Assembly (NCBI GenBank): GCA_021151615.1 | Contig: JAGKXA010000197.1 | Coordinates: forward strand, 1 to 8,008 | Direction of reading: 5' to 3' | DNA: 8,008 nucleotides | Origin: Cellvibrionaceae bacterium | GTDB taxonomy: Bacteria; Pseudomonadota; Gammaproteobacteria; Pseudomonadales; Cellvibrionaceae | In this document: piece by piece, positions 1-6,256 of the stretch | How positions within the stretch are numbered: position 1 is the first letter of the stretch | How the letters are laid out: the number at the start of each line of letters is the position of its first letter | Notes under the pieces: generated by a model | Told to the model about the DNA's origin: nothing | Seen by the model: only the letters and a program-made list of their open reading frames with translations | The model's database searches: none | Position numbers and translations under genes: made by a program

Positions 1-5
1 ATATA

Positions 6-95
6 TGGCGGAAGGGCAGGGATTTGAACCCTGGGTAGGCTTTCACCTACGCCGGTTTTCAAGACCGGTGCATTAAACCACTCTGCCACCCTTCC
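6..95 (-). tRNA. tRNA-Ser (anticodon UGA)
   Basis: Read on the minus strand this folds as a complete class II tRNA. The acceptor stem is GGAAGGG (95-89) with CCCTTCC (16-10), followed by discriminator G9 and an encoded CCA (8-6). The anticodon stem CCGGT/ACCGG closes the loop CTTGAAA, giving anticodon TGA at 61-59, which reads UCA serine codons. The long variable arm (GTAGG/CCTAC stem) is the serine hallmark, and the T arm CAGGG-TTCAAAT-CCCTG is intact. Length is 90 nt including CCA. It lies downstream of rne on the same strand, but a terminator separates them and it has its own promoter, so it is probably an independent unit. Confidence 0.97.
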
Positions 96-106
96 GAGTG
101 CGGCAA

Positions 107-134
107 ATTATACATAGCTTTTTTGATTGGGCAA
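107..134 (-). promoter_or_regulatory. Promoter of the tRNA-Ser gene
   Basis: On the minus strand there is a -35 box TTGCCC (134-129), a 16-nt spacer and a perfect -10 box TATAAT (112-107). The -10 lies 11 nt upstream of the mature tRNA 5' end. The stretch between them is GC-rich (TTGCCGCACTC), the kind of discriminator often seen at stringently controlled stable-RNA promoters. That regulatory reading is inference; the boxes and spacing are seen directly. Confidence 0.75.
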
Positions 135-200
135 GAGAGAAACTCAAATTTAATAGCTAAATATAACAATAAAATAGATTGGTTAATTTTGTTGATTATA

Positions 201-232
201 AAAAAGCCGAATTGATGTCAATTCGGCTTTTT
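201..232 (-). terminator. Rho-independent terminator of rne
   Basis: A 14-bp inverted repeat (201-214 with 219-232) encloses the loop ATGT. Its GC part is GCCG/CGGC, and the flanking A and T runs extend the stem. On the minus strand the hairpin starts about 20 nt after the rne stop codon and is followed by a U-rich stretch (TTTTTTATAAT), as expected for an intrinsic terminator. The hairpin also has a T run on the plus strand, so it could work in both directions, but no plus-strand gene ends here. Confidence 0.88.
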
Positions 233-252
233 GGGTTTAAATCATAGTTTAT

Positions 253-3087
253 TTATTGTTGATCGCCGCTGTTGCGCTTGCTCAGGCGTGGATCATTTAA
301 TGGTCTGGAGATGGGTCGAGGGTTGTGATCTACGCTGGGCGGCAAGCTTGTATCCAATGCTCGCGAGGCCTGGCTCTCGATAGTCTCGGTAATAATGCTG
401 ATATTCCCTATAGGTTTTGGTGCGTTGCGAGGGTCGTTGCTGGCTCTCGCTGGGGTAGAACTAATATCTACCTCGGTAATAGTTCTGCGCTCAGTGGCTT
501 CAATGGTCACCTCCGGTGGCTCAGTGGTGACAATTGCTTCTGGTTCGCGTTGCTCTCCAGTTGGTTGTTGCTCCGGGGGGGCTGGCAAATCAGAAGTTTG
601 TATGGCTGAAGGCTCATTCGCCTTTGATGCTGCTACCTCGACAGATGTTTGCTCATTATCCGTTGAATCATTACTGGCAATGCTTTGATTGGATATTACT
701 TCTGCAATAGTGGTAGGCGCTTCTTCGATAGCTTGCGCAGCTTCAAATAACGGTGCTGGCTTGCTGGCTTGCTGTTGCGCGTGTTCTGCAATTGCGGCAG
801 AAATTTGCTGGGCAAGTTGTGCGGACTCGCTCAGGACAGCAGGTGTTGCTTCCTGAGGTTGAGTTGAAGATATCTCTTCTTGATTTTCCTCTGCCTGGTT
901 TTCTCCTTCCTCGCGGCGATTGCGGCGGCGCTGTTGTGAGCGAGTGCGGCGACCTGCCGGACGCTTGGAGGGGCGCAACTCATCGCTATCATCCTGATTG
1001 TCGTTAGTGGCAATTACGTTCTCTTCATTTAGTTCATCTTTAACGGGTGCGGGTTGACGACGATTATTCTCTCTATCATTGCCGCGGTTGTTGCGATTGC
1101 GGTTGTTGCGAGATTCTTCATCGTTGTTAGTTTGGTTGTCGCGTGGTTGTTGCTCGCGATTACTGCGCGGCCTGCGCTCATTTTGCTCGCGTTTTTCAAA
1201 GTCTTTTGTGTTTTCGTTGCGTTTGTCCTGTTCGCGCGACGGCTTGTTGTCGTTGGTGTTGCGATGGTCCAGGTTATCAATGATTTCACGATCTTCTTTG
1301 CGCTCTTTGTCACGACGATTACGGTTGTCGCGACGATTGTTGCGTCCGGAGTTGCGACGGCTGTCTCTTTTGTGTTCGCGCTTGTTTTTGCTGTCTTCGT
1401 TTTTTTCGCCACCGAAAATACTTGTGATTGAATCAATCAGGCGTGACAACAGGCCTGCTTTTTTGGCAGGTTCCGGGGCAGGCTGGCTTGGACTGGCGGG
1501 TTGCACTAATGGTTTTGGCGCAACAAAGGGTTTTGCGTTGAAGTCTTCCTCTTCTTCCTTGGCCTCATCGGTATGAGCAACAATTTTATAGCTGGTTTCC
1601 AGGGTGCCTTCATCGTCATCGCGCAAGCGTTGAACTTCAAAATGTGGAGTCATGAGTTCTGCGCTGGGAACGATGACTACGCGAGTGTTATTGCGTGACT
1701 CGATGCTGGAGATGGTTTTACGTTTTTCGTTTAGTAGATAGGTTGCAACTGATACGGGGCAGATTGCACGTATTTCAGCGCTGCGCTCTTTTTGTGCTTC
1801 GTCTTCCACCAATCTCAAGATGGATAGCGCTAAGGAGCGGGTGCTACGAATTGTGCCTACGCCATCGCAGCGTGGGCAGATTTTGGAATGAGTTTCGCCA
1901 AGTGAGGGGCGCAGGCGCTGACGCGACATCTCCATCAATCCAAAGCGAGAGATTCGCCCGATTTGGACGCGTGCGCGATCCATCATCAATGCATCGCGCA
2001 CACGGTTTTCTACCTCGCGCTGGTTACGCACGGGTTGCATATCAATAAAGTCGATAACAATCAGGCCGCCCATATCGCGTAAGCGCAGTTGGCGGGCAAT
2101 TTCATCGGCAGCTTCCAGGTTCGTTTGCAGTGCCGTTTCTTCGATATCTCCGCCCTTGGTGGCGCGTGAAGAGTTGATGTCGATGGCAACCAATGCTTCC
2201 GTTACGTCAATGACAATGGAGCCGCCAGACGGTAATTTCACTTCACGTTGGAAGGCAGTTTCTATTTGCGACTCTATTTGGTAGCGATTAAAAAGCGGAA
2301 TGTCATCTTGATAGAGTTTTACTTTGCTGCGGTAATTGGGCATTACCTGCTGGATAAAACCCGCAGCCAAATCAAAGGCTTCTTTGTTGTCTACTATTAC
2401 TTCGCCAACATCCTGACGAAGGTAGTCGCGAATTGCGCGAATAATGACGTTGCTTTCCTGGAACAGAAAGGCGGGTGCCGTTGCATTTTTAGCGGCGCTA
2501 GAGATTGAGTCCCAGAGTTGTAATAAATAATTTAAATCCCATTGCAGTTCTTCAGAGCTACGGCCAACACCTGCAGTGCGAATAATTACTCCCATTCCTG
2601 AAGGAACTTCCACTTCGCCTAATGCGTCTTTCAGCTCGGCTCGGTCTTCACCTTCGATTCGACGGGAGATACCTCCTGCACGGGGGTTGTTTGGCATCAG
2701 TACCAGATAGCGACCAGCCAGACTAATAAAGGTGGTTAGCGCTGCACCTTTGTTGCCGCGCTCCTCTTTGTCAATTTGTACAATTACTTCTGTGCCTTCT
2801 TTAAGGACATCTTTGATTTTTATGCGGCCATCAAGGTCGCCAGGGTTGCGGGTAAAGTATTCGCGAGAAATTTCTTTGAGTGGAAGGAATCCGTGTCGCT
2901 CTGCACCGTAGTCGACAAATGCGGCTTCGAGGCTGGGTTCAACGCGGGTGATTTTTCCTTTGTAGATGTTGGATTTTTTTTGTTCGCGATTGCGATTTTC
3001 AATATCCAAGTCGTACAGCCATTGGCCATCGACCAGTGCTACGCGCAACTCTTCAGGTTGAGTTGCATTGATGAGCATTCTTTTCAT
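253..3087 (-). CDS. rne: Ribonuclease E, degradosome scaffold
   Basis: This is the essential endoribonuclease for mRNA decay, 9S rRNA processing and tRNA maturation. The 944-residue product has the full catalytic half: an S1 domain (about 37-119), a 5'-sensor region with the RTAGVG segment (170-175), and a DNase I-like region carrying the two catalytic aspartates D303 (AIDINSS) and D346 (IVIDFIDM). The zinc-link CPRC (C404, C407) and the small domain (about 415-510) follow. A short amphipathic segment (AGLLSRLIDSITSIFGG, about 544-560) matches the membrane-targeting helix. The C-terminal half is low complexity: an Arg/Asn/Asp/Glu-rich block (about 565-680), an Arg-rich patch (708-726), an Ala/Gln/Pro-rich part, and two NDPR motifs (884-887, 931-934). 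The start MKRMLINATQ matches E. coli RNase E; a weak AGG precedes it by six bases. A terminator follows, and a long upstream leader suggests autoregulation. Confidence 0.98.
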   Translation of the reverse strand: MKRMLINATQPEELRVALVDGQWLYDLDIENRNREQKKSNIYKGKITRVEPSLEAAFVDYGAERHGFLPLKEISREYFTRNPGDLDGRIKIKDVLKEGTEVIVQIDKEERGNKGAALTTFISLAGRYLVLMPNNPRAGGISRRIEGEDRAELKDALGEVEVPSGMGVIIRTAGVGRSSEELQWDLNYLLQLWDSISSAAKNATAPAFLFQESNVIIRAIRDYLRQDVGEVIVDNKEAFDLAAGFIQQVMPNYRSKVKLYQDDIPLFNRYQIESQIETAFQREVKLPSGGSIVIDVTEALVAIDINSSRATKGGDIEETALQTNLEAADEIARQLRLRDMGGLIVIDFIDMQPVRNQREVENRVRDALMMDRARVQIGRISRFGLMEMSRQRLRPSLGETHSKICPRCDGVGTIRSTRSLALSILRLVEDEAQKERSAEIRAICPVSVATYLLNEKRKTISSIESRNNTRVVIVPSAELMTPHFEVQRLRDDDEGTLETSYKIVAHTDEAKEEEEDFNAKPFVAPKPLVQPASPSQPAPEPAKKAGLLSRLIDSITSIFGGEKNEDSKNKREHKRDSRRNSGRNNRRDNRNRRDKERKEDREIIDNLDHRNTNDNKPSREQDKRNENTKDFEKREQNERRPRSNREQQPRDNQTNNDEESRNNRNRNNRGNDRENNRRQPAPVKDELNEENVIATNDNQDDSDELRPSKRPAGRRTRSQQRRRNRREEGENQAEENQEEISSTQPQEATPAVLSESAQLAQQISAAIAEHAQQQASKPAPLFEAAQAIEEAPTTIAEVISNQSIASNDSTDNEQTSVEVAASKANEPSAIQTSDLPAPPEQQPTGEQREPEAIVTTEPPEVTIEATERRTITEVDISSTPARASNDPRNAPKPIGNISIITETIESQASRALDTSLPPSVDHNPRPISRPLNDPRLSKRNSGDQQ

Positions 3088-3376
3088 GTGTTACCTAATT
3101 GTCTGTGAGGCGTTAGCCAAGATGACAATCATGGTTAATCCAAGAATGTTTTGCGCAACCGTATAGACTGACGTGCTACCTAATGACAGAAGGCTCACAT
3201 CAGCGGTTGGAGGGTTTGCTCCTTTATGGTGTTAGTGGGGCGCTACACAGCGCTAACACCAGTAAGCTTTCCCTTTAGCTCGTTGATCTGCCGGTTAATC
3301 CGGCTTCTATTTGTAGGGGCAGACTAGTTTTAGCAGTTTGCCAATTGGGTTGTTTTTTTGATCGATCTGCGATCAA
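3088..3376 (-). promoter_or_regulatory. Candidate structured 5' leader of rne
   Basis: The sequence upstream of rne has no supported gene but folds, on the rne strand, into several hairpins: TTGATCG/CGATCAA (3358-3376, loop of 5), GCCGG/CCGGC (3290-3304, loop ATTAA), a two-part hairpin with TGGTGTTA/TAACACCA outer and GCGCT/AGCGC inner stems (3227-3261), and GGAG/CTCC (3209-3222). Near the start codon, ATTGTC/GACAAT (3124-3129 with 3098-3103) would abut the weak ribosome binding site. In E. coli, rne has a 361-nt leader whose hairpins let RNase E control its own mRNA (Rfam rne5). A long leader in the same place here suggests the same role. Sequence homology to rne5 was not shown. Several weak minus-strand -10-like boxes occur at 3385-3447 (TACAAT, TATAAG, TATACA), none with a convincing -35, so the transcription start is not assigned. 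Confidence 0.55.
3227..3261 (-). promoter_or_regulatory. Strongest hairpin of the rne leader
   Basis: Eight outer base pairs (3227-3234 with 3254-3261) and five inner GC-rich pairs (3240-3244 with 3249-3253, tetraloop) form a long hairpin with a one-sided five-base bulge (CCCAC on the rne strand). It begins about 140 nt upstream of the rne start codon. A structured stem-loop with internal unpaired bases is the type of element that RNase E recognises in its own E. coli leader (hp2). Equivalence is inferred from position and shape only. Confidence 0.45.
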
Positions 3377-3872
3377 GTTGCCAGATTGTAATTGAGCAAA
3401 TTGTAGGGTGCTCATCATCGGCGCTTATAGCTGCATCAGAATGTATAAATCGTGCTTGCTATAAGTATGCAACCTGTATTTTGGATGGTTCTCTTGGCGC
3501 TTTGCCAGTATCCGATTTTTACAAATAGATTTTCTAATGAGTTCAGCAAAACAAATATCGTATTAACAATGAGTGCAACCAAGGTCGACGCAATTGTTAG
3601 GGCAGTTGGCGTGTATGCTTCACCTTCTACCGTTGTCAGTGCTTTTAAGGGTTTGTTATTTATGTCAAATTGCGGAGACACAATCGCTAAGCCCTTGCTG
3701 TCAGCGGTATTTCCTAGTGATGCGCCTATCATTTGCGCGATCCGGAAACCAGCCTGTATCAGCTCTTCGACTATAGCAGTAATCCCTGAATGCGGCAATT
3801 AAATCAGTGGTTTAGCTGAGTTGTCGTTTATTGGTATGGGTATGTGGGTAGGGTTCTTGGTGGGGTTGATGT
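3377..3872. other. Gene-poor divergent region between rne and rluC
   Basis: About 500 bases, presumably holding the promoters of both rne and rluC; no convincing sigma-70 promoter for either could be picked by eye. Within it, 3436-3798 is open on the minus strand (120 codons, TTG start directly after an in-frame TAA) and 3452-3802 is open on the plus strand (116 codons, GTG start). Neither has a clear ribosome binding site or a product I recognise. The minus reading would carry one hydrophobic segment (about residues 67-88) and a hydrophobic C-terminus. Seven of its 15 isoleucines use ATA, against one in about 15 in the adjacent rluC, which argues against a resident gene. The stretch could be non-coding, a decayed gene, or a small acquired membrane protein gene. 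Confidence 0.4.
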
Positions 3873-4874
3873 ATGATGGCGGCTATGAAAAAAAGTGATG
3901 ATTTACATGAAAGCAGCCCTTCTTCAGGGGTTGGCTTCATTACAATTGATGCGGATTTGGCTGGGCAACGGCTGGATAATTTCTTGATTGCTCGTTTGAA
4001 GGGGGTGCCTAGATCCAAAGTTTATAATGTGATTCGCAAAGGAGAGGTGCGCGTCAATAAGGGTAGAATTAAACCCGAGTACAAGCTCATGCCGGGGGAT
4101 TTGGTACGAGTTCCTCCAATTCGTACTGCGGAGTCGGGTACCGAGGCCAAGGCGAGCCATCAGATGATGGCGTTACTTGATAGCTCAATCCTGTTTGAGG
4201 ATGAGGGGTTGCTGGTAATAAATAAGCCGCCTGGGTTGGCTGTTCATGGTGGTAGTGGTGTTACTTTGGGGTTAATTGAAACCTTGCGGCAGATGCGCCC
4301 CGAGGCGCGCCATCTCGAGTTGGTGCATCGCCTGGATCGAGATACCTCTGGTTGCATCATGGTTGCCAAGAAGCGTAGCTACCTGCGTCATCTGCAAGCT
4401 GCATTGCGTCAGAAGTCTGCCGGTGCTGGTGGTGTTGAGAAGGTTTACCAGGCATTGGTTCTCGGTAGTTGGTCAAAGCGCTGCCATCAAGTTAATGCTC
4501 CTCTGATGAAGTTTGAGGTCGCTGGTGGTGAGCGTGTGGTCAGGGTTCATCCTGATGGTAAGCCAAGTTTGACGGAATTCAGCGTGCTTAAGCGTTATGA
4601 GGGGTTTACCTTGATTGAAGCTCGGCCTATTACCGGGCGTACCCACCAAATCCGCGTTCATGCCCAATATGCGGGGCATTGCCTGGCTGGAGATGAAAAA
4701 TACGGAAACGATCAGATTAACGAATCCTTGCGTGCTCTCGGGCTGCGCCGTTTGTTTTTGCATGCGTCTTCGTTGTCTTTTTATTTGCCTGATGCTAGTG
4801 GTCTGACTCGTGTGGAGGCGCCCTTGTTATCGGATTTGGTTGAGCCTTTGTCCAAATTGATTGAGTTGAACTGA
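3873..4874 (+). CDS. rluC: 23S rRNA pseudouridine synthase RluC
   Basis: The RluA-family enzyme RluC isomerises specific uridines to pseudouridine in 23S rRNA; in E. coli these are U955, U2504 and U2580. The 333-residue product has an N-terminal S4 RNA-binding domain (about 31-82, from GQRLDNFLIARL to LMPGDLVRVPP). The catalytic domain follows, with the signature HRLDRDTSGCIMVAKK (152-167) and its catalytic aspartate D155, then RPITGRTHQIRVH (251-263) and GDEKYGN (273-279). Length matches the family. The adjacent position divergent from rne, as in E. coli and Pseudomonas, supports RluC over RluD or RluA. The start is uncertain between 3873, 3876 and 3885; GGTGGGG just upstream (about 3859-3865) suits the first two. 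The next gene begins 14 nt after the stop, so the two are probably co-transcribed. Confidence 0.94.
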   Translation: MMAAMKKSDDLHESSPSSGVGFITIDADLAGQRLDNFLIARLKGVPRSKVYNVIRKGEVRVNKGRIKPEYKLMPGDLVRVPPIRTAESGTEAKASHQMMALLDSSILFEDEGLLVINKPPGLAVHGGSGVTLGLIETLRQMRPEARHLELVHRLDRDTSGCIMVAKKRSYLRHLQAALRQKSAGAGGVEKVYQALVLGSWSKRCHQVNAPLMKFEVAGGERVVRVHPDGKPSLTEFSVLKRYEGFTLIEARPITGRTHQIRVHAQYAGHCLAGDEKYGNDQINESLRALGLRRLFLHASSLSFYLPDASGLTRVEAPLLSDLVEPLSKLIELN

Positions 4875-4888
4875 GTGCGAGGCTGGTA

Positions 4889-5539
4889 GTGCTACTTATA
4901 TTCGATTGGGACGGCACCTTAAGTGATTCAAAAGCCAAAATCACCCAAGCTATGCAGATGGCTGCTAGTGACTTGGGGTGGCAGCCGCTGGCTGATCATC
5001 TTATTCATGACATTATTGGGCTGGGATTGCCTGAGGCGATTCATCGGTTGTATCCGGATGTTCGAGTTGAGGATAGGTCAAGGCTGCGAGATGCTTATGC
5101 GGCACGGTTCTTAATGCTGGATGAGGCTCGCCCTTCTGATTTTTTTCCGGGAGTGAAAAAGACTCTTGAGTCGCTCAAGGCGCAGGGGCACATACTGACT
5201 GTTGCGACGGGTAAGAGCCGCAAAGGGTTGGATCGAATTTTTGGGGTGCTCGGACTCAGTGATTTCTTTCATGCTACGCGCTGTGCTGATGAGACTGCCT
5301 CCAAGCCAGATCCATTAATGTTGAAGCAGTTGTTACAAGAGTTTGGTGTTGCTGCGAATGAGGCAGTAATGATTGGCGACACCGAGTACGACATGGAAAT
5401 GGCAAGGCGAATTGGTATGCCAAGGATTGCGGTAAGTTATGGGGCACATCATATTGAGCGCTTGCATGTTTATGGGCCTGCTCTTTGTTTGGATCAGTTT
5501 GATGGTTTGTTGGCCTGGAATGGCCTGATTATCAATTAG
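4889..5539 (+). CDS. HAD-superfamily phosphatase, Gph/phosphoglycolate-phosphatase-like
   Basis: A haloacid dehalogenase-type hydrolase of 216 residues, probably a phosphomonoesterase acting on a small metabolite; the substrate cannot be read from the sequence. All four HAD motifs are present: DWDGT (nucleophile D6, acid/base D8), the motif II threonine T107 in TVATGKS, lysine K139 in SKPDP, and GDTEYD with D164 and D168. A helical cap lies between motifs I and II (about 14-85). The start is GTG at 4889, supported by GAGG six bases upstream and by motif I sitting at the very N-terminus, as usual in the family. It follows rluC by 14 nt; in Pseudomonas aeruginosa a HAD hydrolase gene also follows rluC. 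Its stop codon overlaps that of the convergent Maf gene. Confidence 0.93.
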   Translation: MLLIFDWDGTLSDSKAKITQAMQMAASDLGWQPLADHLIHDIIGLGLPEAIHRLYPDVRVEDRSRLRDAYAARFLMLDEARPSDFFPGVKKTLESLKAQGHILTVATGKSRKGLDRIFGVLGLSDFFHATRCADETASKPDPLMLKQLLQEFGVAANEAVMIGDTEYDMEMARRIGMPRIAVSYGAHHIERLHVYGPALCLDQFDGLLAWNGLIIN

Positions 5540-6126
5540 TTGCTCAGAGGGTCGATTCCTTCATTCATCAGCATTGTTGTAAGTTCAATTAATGGCAGTC
5601 CTATTAATGTGTTTGGGTCCTTTCCTTCCATCTTCTCAAACAGGCAAATGCCCAGTCCTTCTGATTTGAAGCTTCCTGCGCAGTCGTAGGGTTTTTCTTT
5701 TTGTAAGTAGTTTTCAATTTGAGTGTGGGTTAATTGGCGAAACTTTACCTTGTAGCTGTCCACTTCTAGTTGGGTTTTTCCTGAGCGGCTATTGTAAAGG
5801 CATATGCTGGTAAGAAAGGTTACCTCCCTGCTGCTAAATGCTGTTAGCTGGCTGCTGGCGACTGAGTGAATACAGGGTTTTCCTATGATTTGGTTGTCCA
5901 TTGTTGCGACCTGGTCGGATCCGATGATCAGGTGATTGGGGTATTCATTCGACAATGCTTTAGCTTTCTGCTCCGCAAGGCGTAGCACTAGGTCAATAGG
6001 GGATTCATCAGGTTTGGGGGATTCATCGATTGCAGGTGTGGTCCAGCTAAACTCTAATCCCAGTTTTTTTAGAAGTTGTCGCCGATAGGCAGAGCTGGAG
6101 GCAAGTAAAATATTCTTTTTCTGCAT
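5536..6126 (-). CDS. yceF: Maf-family nucleotide pyrophosphatase, YceF-like (m7GTP)
   Basis: Maf proteins hydrolyse non-canonical nucleoside triphosphates to monophosphates; the YceF subfamily prefers 7-methyl-GTP, which could otherwise enter nucleic acids. The 196-residue product shows the YceF pattern: VDESP-like IDESP (33-37), IIGSDQV with the catalytic aspartate D71, GKP (82-84), CAGSFKSEG (149-157) and EGKDPNTLIGLPLI (167-180). The usual Pro of the N-terminal SPxRR motif is replaced, giving SSSAYRR (10-16). The ATG at 6126 is chosen over an upstream TTG at 6153 because GAGGAA lies seven bases before it and the protein then starts MQKKNILLASSS, as in the family. It converges on the HAD gene with a 4-bp overlap and diverges from yceD, the same divergence as in E. 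coli. Confidence 0.93.
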   Translation of the reverse strand: MQKKNILLASSSAYRRQLLKKLGLEFSWTTPAIDESPKPDESPIDLVLRLAEQKAKALSNEYPNHLIIGSDQVATMDNQIIGKPCIHSVASSQLTAFSSREVTFLTSICLYNSRSGKTQLEVDSYKVKFRQLTHTQIENYLQKEKPYDCAGSFKSEGLGICLFEKMEGKDPNTLIGLPLIELTTMLMNEGIDPLSN

Positions 6127-6191
6127 TGGTTTTTCCTCGCAAAAGTTAGGCAAAGCGCAAAATGATGTAGGTATTCTATGTTTAAACCACT

Positions 6192-6205
6192 AAATAGCGC
6201 TATTT
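6192..6205. promoter_or_regulatory. 14-bp perfect palindrome, possible operator
   Basis: AAATAGCGCTATTT is a perfect palindrome in the 130-bp divergent yceF/yceD region, ending 13 bp before the -35 box of the yceD promoter. The location suits an operator for a dimeric regulator, but I do not recognise the motif as the site of a known one (it does not resemble FadR or FabR sites). A chance palindrome of this length somewhere in 8 kb is quite possible, so the call rests on position. Confidence 0.3.
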
Positions 6206-6218
6206 CACCAGTTTTTCT

Positions 6219-6247
6219 TTGACATGATCAGGCGTTATCCCTATGAT
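6219..6247 (+). promoter_or_regulatory. Sigma-70 promoter of the yceD-rpmF-plsX operon
   Basis: A perfect -35 box TTGACA (6219-6224), an optimal 17-bp spacer and the -10 box TATGAT (6242-6247, five of six consensus) form the best promoter in the window. Initiation 6 to 10 bases after the -10 would fall at 6253-6257, at or just before the yceD ATG at 6257. The promoter therefore predicts a leaderless or nearly leaderless yceD mRNA and argues against the upstream ATG at 6224, which sits inside the -35 box. Confidence 0.82.
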
Positions 6248-6256
6248 TGCGCGCTT

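Noticed and set aside
201..232. Plus-strand terminator or a small RNA at the rne end
   Set aside because: The hairpin works in both directions, but there is no plus-strand gene or promoter leading into it; it is explained as the rne terminator.
1029..1576. Long open frames on both strands across the rne C-terminal region
   Set aside because: They are shadows of the Arg/Asn-rich codons of rne; their translations are biased (Thr/Ala/Lys- or Arg/Leu/Ser-rich) and match no family.
6127..6153. TTG start giving a longer Maf protein
   Set aside because: The ATG at 6126 has a well-spaced GAGGAA and gives the family-typical N-terminus.
6224..6256. Upstream ATG extension of yceD
   Set aside because: The ATG lies in the -35 box of a near-consensus promoter, the added residues are unlike YceD relatives, and no ribosome binding site precedes it.
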